A DNA stretch of 45,810 nt from Phoronis australis (lineage: Eukaryota > Phoronida > Phoronidae), in NCBI GenBank assembly GCA_002633005.1, contig NMRA01000857.1:73362-119171 (forward strand), written 5' to 3'. Positions 43,901 through 45,810 of the stretch are shown one piece after another (within the stretch, counting starts at the first letter, position 1; every line of letters begins with the position of its first letter). The translations under genes were made by a program, and so were the position numbers. The notes beneath the pieces were generated by a model, which was not told the origin of the DNA, made no database searches, and saw only the letters and a program-made list of their open reading frames with translations.

Positions 43901-45810
43901 TTGCAAGTTTTATTTTGTTCTAGCATGATAACTACATTCATATAGAACAATACAGTATACAGAATAACATTAAATTACTAGTCAACAATTACTGTGTTTT
44001 CATCAGGATGTACTTAATAAAGTTTACGAACATTTGGAAATTGAGATTTTTTCAAAACAAACTTTTGGCGAAATATGTAATTTTTGCTAGTAAGATCAAC
44101 AGATTAATGTTACAATTTTCCGACTTAGTGTTTCCCAAAACACCAAAAACACTTTTATTTTGTCCACATGAAAATTTACATATGTTTGTTTTAACCATTC
44201 AGCACTTGAAACAGGAGCCAGAAACCAGAGACAAGGCGACATTCCCAAAACAGATGGAGAAAAGTTTCACTGCGTTCACCACAGAAAGAGCATAAATCAC
44301 TTGTTTTTATTTTAATTTTGTGCAAATGATTATTAGTTGGCAATATTCTGATAATTAAGCCGTATTGAAACCAACGCAATTTTGTATCTTTTGTACAACT
44401 GAAGGGGAGTTCATTGACTTTTCTACACCATGTATCAGGGTCGCTAAAATTTACATTATTTATAACAACGTTTATATCTATCTCAGATAACCACTTATTT
44501 TTATATTTACAAGCTTTCTGAAGTGTCTGTACTAAGGTGTCATAAATATTTACAGCTTGTGATTTATTATTCAAAATTTTATAAATATAACTTGGAAAAT
44601 TTGGTAAAAAGATATTGTCTTGTCTACGCTGCAAACGTTGCACTTCTTAATCCATAAAATTCTAGTATTGGAGGTTGAAAGTTATACGTGATACAGAGTT
44701 CTTCCTATGACATAAAAGAACATTCAGCATTAAATAAATCACACACACGATAGACTCCCCTTTCATACCAGGTCTTGTAGAAAATAGATTTTGTATCGAC
44801 TTTAATCTTTGAATTACACCACTGGGGAGAGTAAATAATATTTTTATTTTTGTCACACATTTGACACAGGAGCACAACATCGCTTAAAACTCCCTTCCTG
44901 AACAGATTGTGGGTTCCTTCAGCTATTTTTTAAGGAAAGCGTCTCCCATTTTAAAAAAGTTATCAACTAAAACCCAAAACTGCCTCTGCAAGGTCACGCA
45001 TGGTATTTGAGGTGAATATTTTACGAAACCGCGATATTTTCAAAGACTTAATAAAAAACAAACATGAGCCATTTTTCAACCACCATTATCCTGATTTTGT
45101 ACAATTGCATTTCGGCTTACTTTGCCCTTCCCATTCCAAATGAAGCCAAAAACTCGCTCTAATTCTGGAATCATGTCAATGGAGGGGCTAGGGAGGGATT
45201 GAAGCAAATGAACAATCTTGGGCAATAAAAGTGTCTTAACCACCGTTATTTTACCGAAAATAGTAAGAATTCTTCTTGACCAAGAGCCCACCATTTTCTT
45301 AATTTCCAAAAGCCTGCCACTATAGCTAATATCTGGCATTGTATTGTAATCGGTGGAGAAGTTAATTCCCAAAAACATGAAAGGTTTGTTAGTCCTCAAC
45401 AGGTTTTCATTGACACAAAGTTTATAGTCAAAGTCATTTTTGAACTAATCCAATTACATCTTGTTTTCTCGATACTTGGCTTCAAGCCAGAAAATTTCGC
45501 AAATTGGTCAATTAAATTCAAAGATGATCTAAGAGATAATTCAGACCCTCCAAAATTAAACAAGTGTCGTAGGCGTATTGGATCAGTTTAAACTCAGAAA
45601 CACCTATCCTGGCCCCAGGAAACATAAACTTGTTCAACAAAAGCCCTTGCTACCACTCTGTCCCTTTTCACCTAACAAAAAGCATAACTTGTATAAAACA
45701 CACTGGAAAAAAATAGATGCCAAAAATTGACAACAAAATGCGGAATTTGACGTTCTTTTTTCCAAAATCGCAAAAGTCAAGAGTGCACTGGTTCCAGAGT
45801 GGAGACAAGA
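43900..45810 (-). pseudogene. L1/Tx1-like LINE relic (reverse transcriptase and C-terminal Zn-knuckle), continues off right edge
   Basis: On the minus strand the 3' half of a LINE reverse transcriptase can be followed through frameshifts and stops. A YAYD variant of the YADD catalytic box (about 45570) leads to SLNLIDQFAKFSGLKPS, then an open block 45076-45399 (FMFLGINFS, VGSWSRRILTIFGKITVVKT, FGFIWNGK), then SLKISRFRKIF, YSPQWCNSKIKVD near 44800, and finally 44191-44643 with the C-terminal knuckle CSFCGERSETFLHLFWEC and a stop. The YADD-to-YAYD change and broken frames show it is dead. The 3' flank to about 43900 is probably its UTR. The endonuclease and ORF1 would lie beyond the right edge. 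Confidence 0.88.

Noticed and set aside
1-45810. CRISPR arrays, rRNA genes, bacterial operons or prophage
   Set aside because: No regularly spaced repeats, no rRNA-like sequence and no compact unspliced gene arrays; the window is clearly animal nuclear DNA.

Overview
The window looks like AT-rich nuclear DNA from an animal, probably a marine invertebrate. The evidence is spliced genes with GT-AG introns of about 0.3 to 4 kb, protein sequences close to but clearly different from the vertebrate ones, several non-LTR retrotransposon types, and many short foldback (MITE-like) elements. I cannot name the phylum from sequence alone. No prokaryotic features, CRISPR arrays or rRNA genes were seen.

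Layout. (1) 171-6509, minus strand: the first five coding exons of a sorting nexin of the SNX7/SNX30 type (PX domain plus the start of the BAR region). The gene runs off the left edge. (2) 6510-6685: a 176-bp gap that must hold both promoters of a head-to-head gene pair. (3) 6686-26976, plus strand: a complete 18-exon ABCD3 (PMP70) gene encoding 661 aa, a peroxisomal half ABC transporter. Its 3' UTR probably runs to about 29150. (4) 29150-34440: intergenic DNA with short open frames, a promoter-like CRE/ETS/YY1 cluster and a 45-bp direct repeat. (5) 34441-36714: a 5'-truncated but otherwise open reverse transcriptase/endonuclease ORF of an RLE-type (R2/NeSL/Hero-like) non-LTR retrotransposon. 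(6) 36715-43900: foldback elements, a tRNA-derived SINE-like segment and a decayed antisense copy of the same RLE element at about 42580-43450. (7) 43900-45810, minus strand: a frameshifted L1/Tx1-like LINE relic that continues past the right edge.

The most interesting biology is the tight divergent pairing of an autophagy/endosome sorting nexin gene with the major peroxisomal membrane ABC transporter gene. From general knowledge, human SNX7 and ABCD3 both lie in 1p21.3, so the pair may be a remnant of an old linkage. Second is the density of unrelated small foldback elements. One family has four copies in the window, and three different ones sit within about 2.5 kb near 40-42.5 kb. Third is a run of four same-orientation CTCF-like motifs just downstream of the ABCD3 stop. 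I found no strong candidate for a wholly new multi-gene system.
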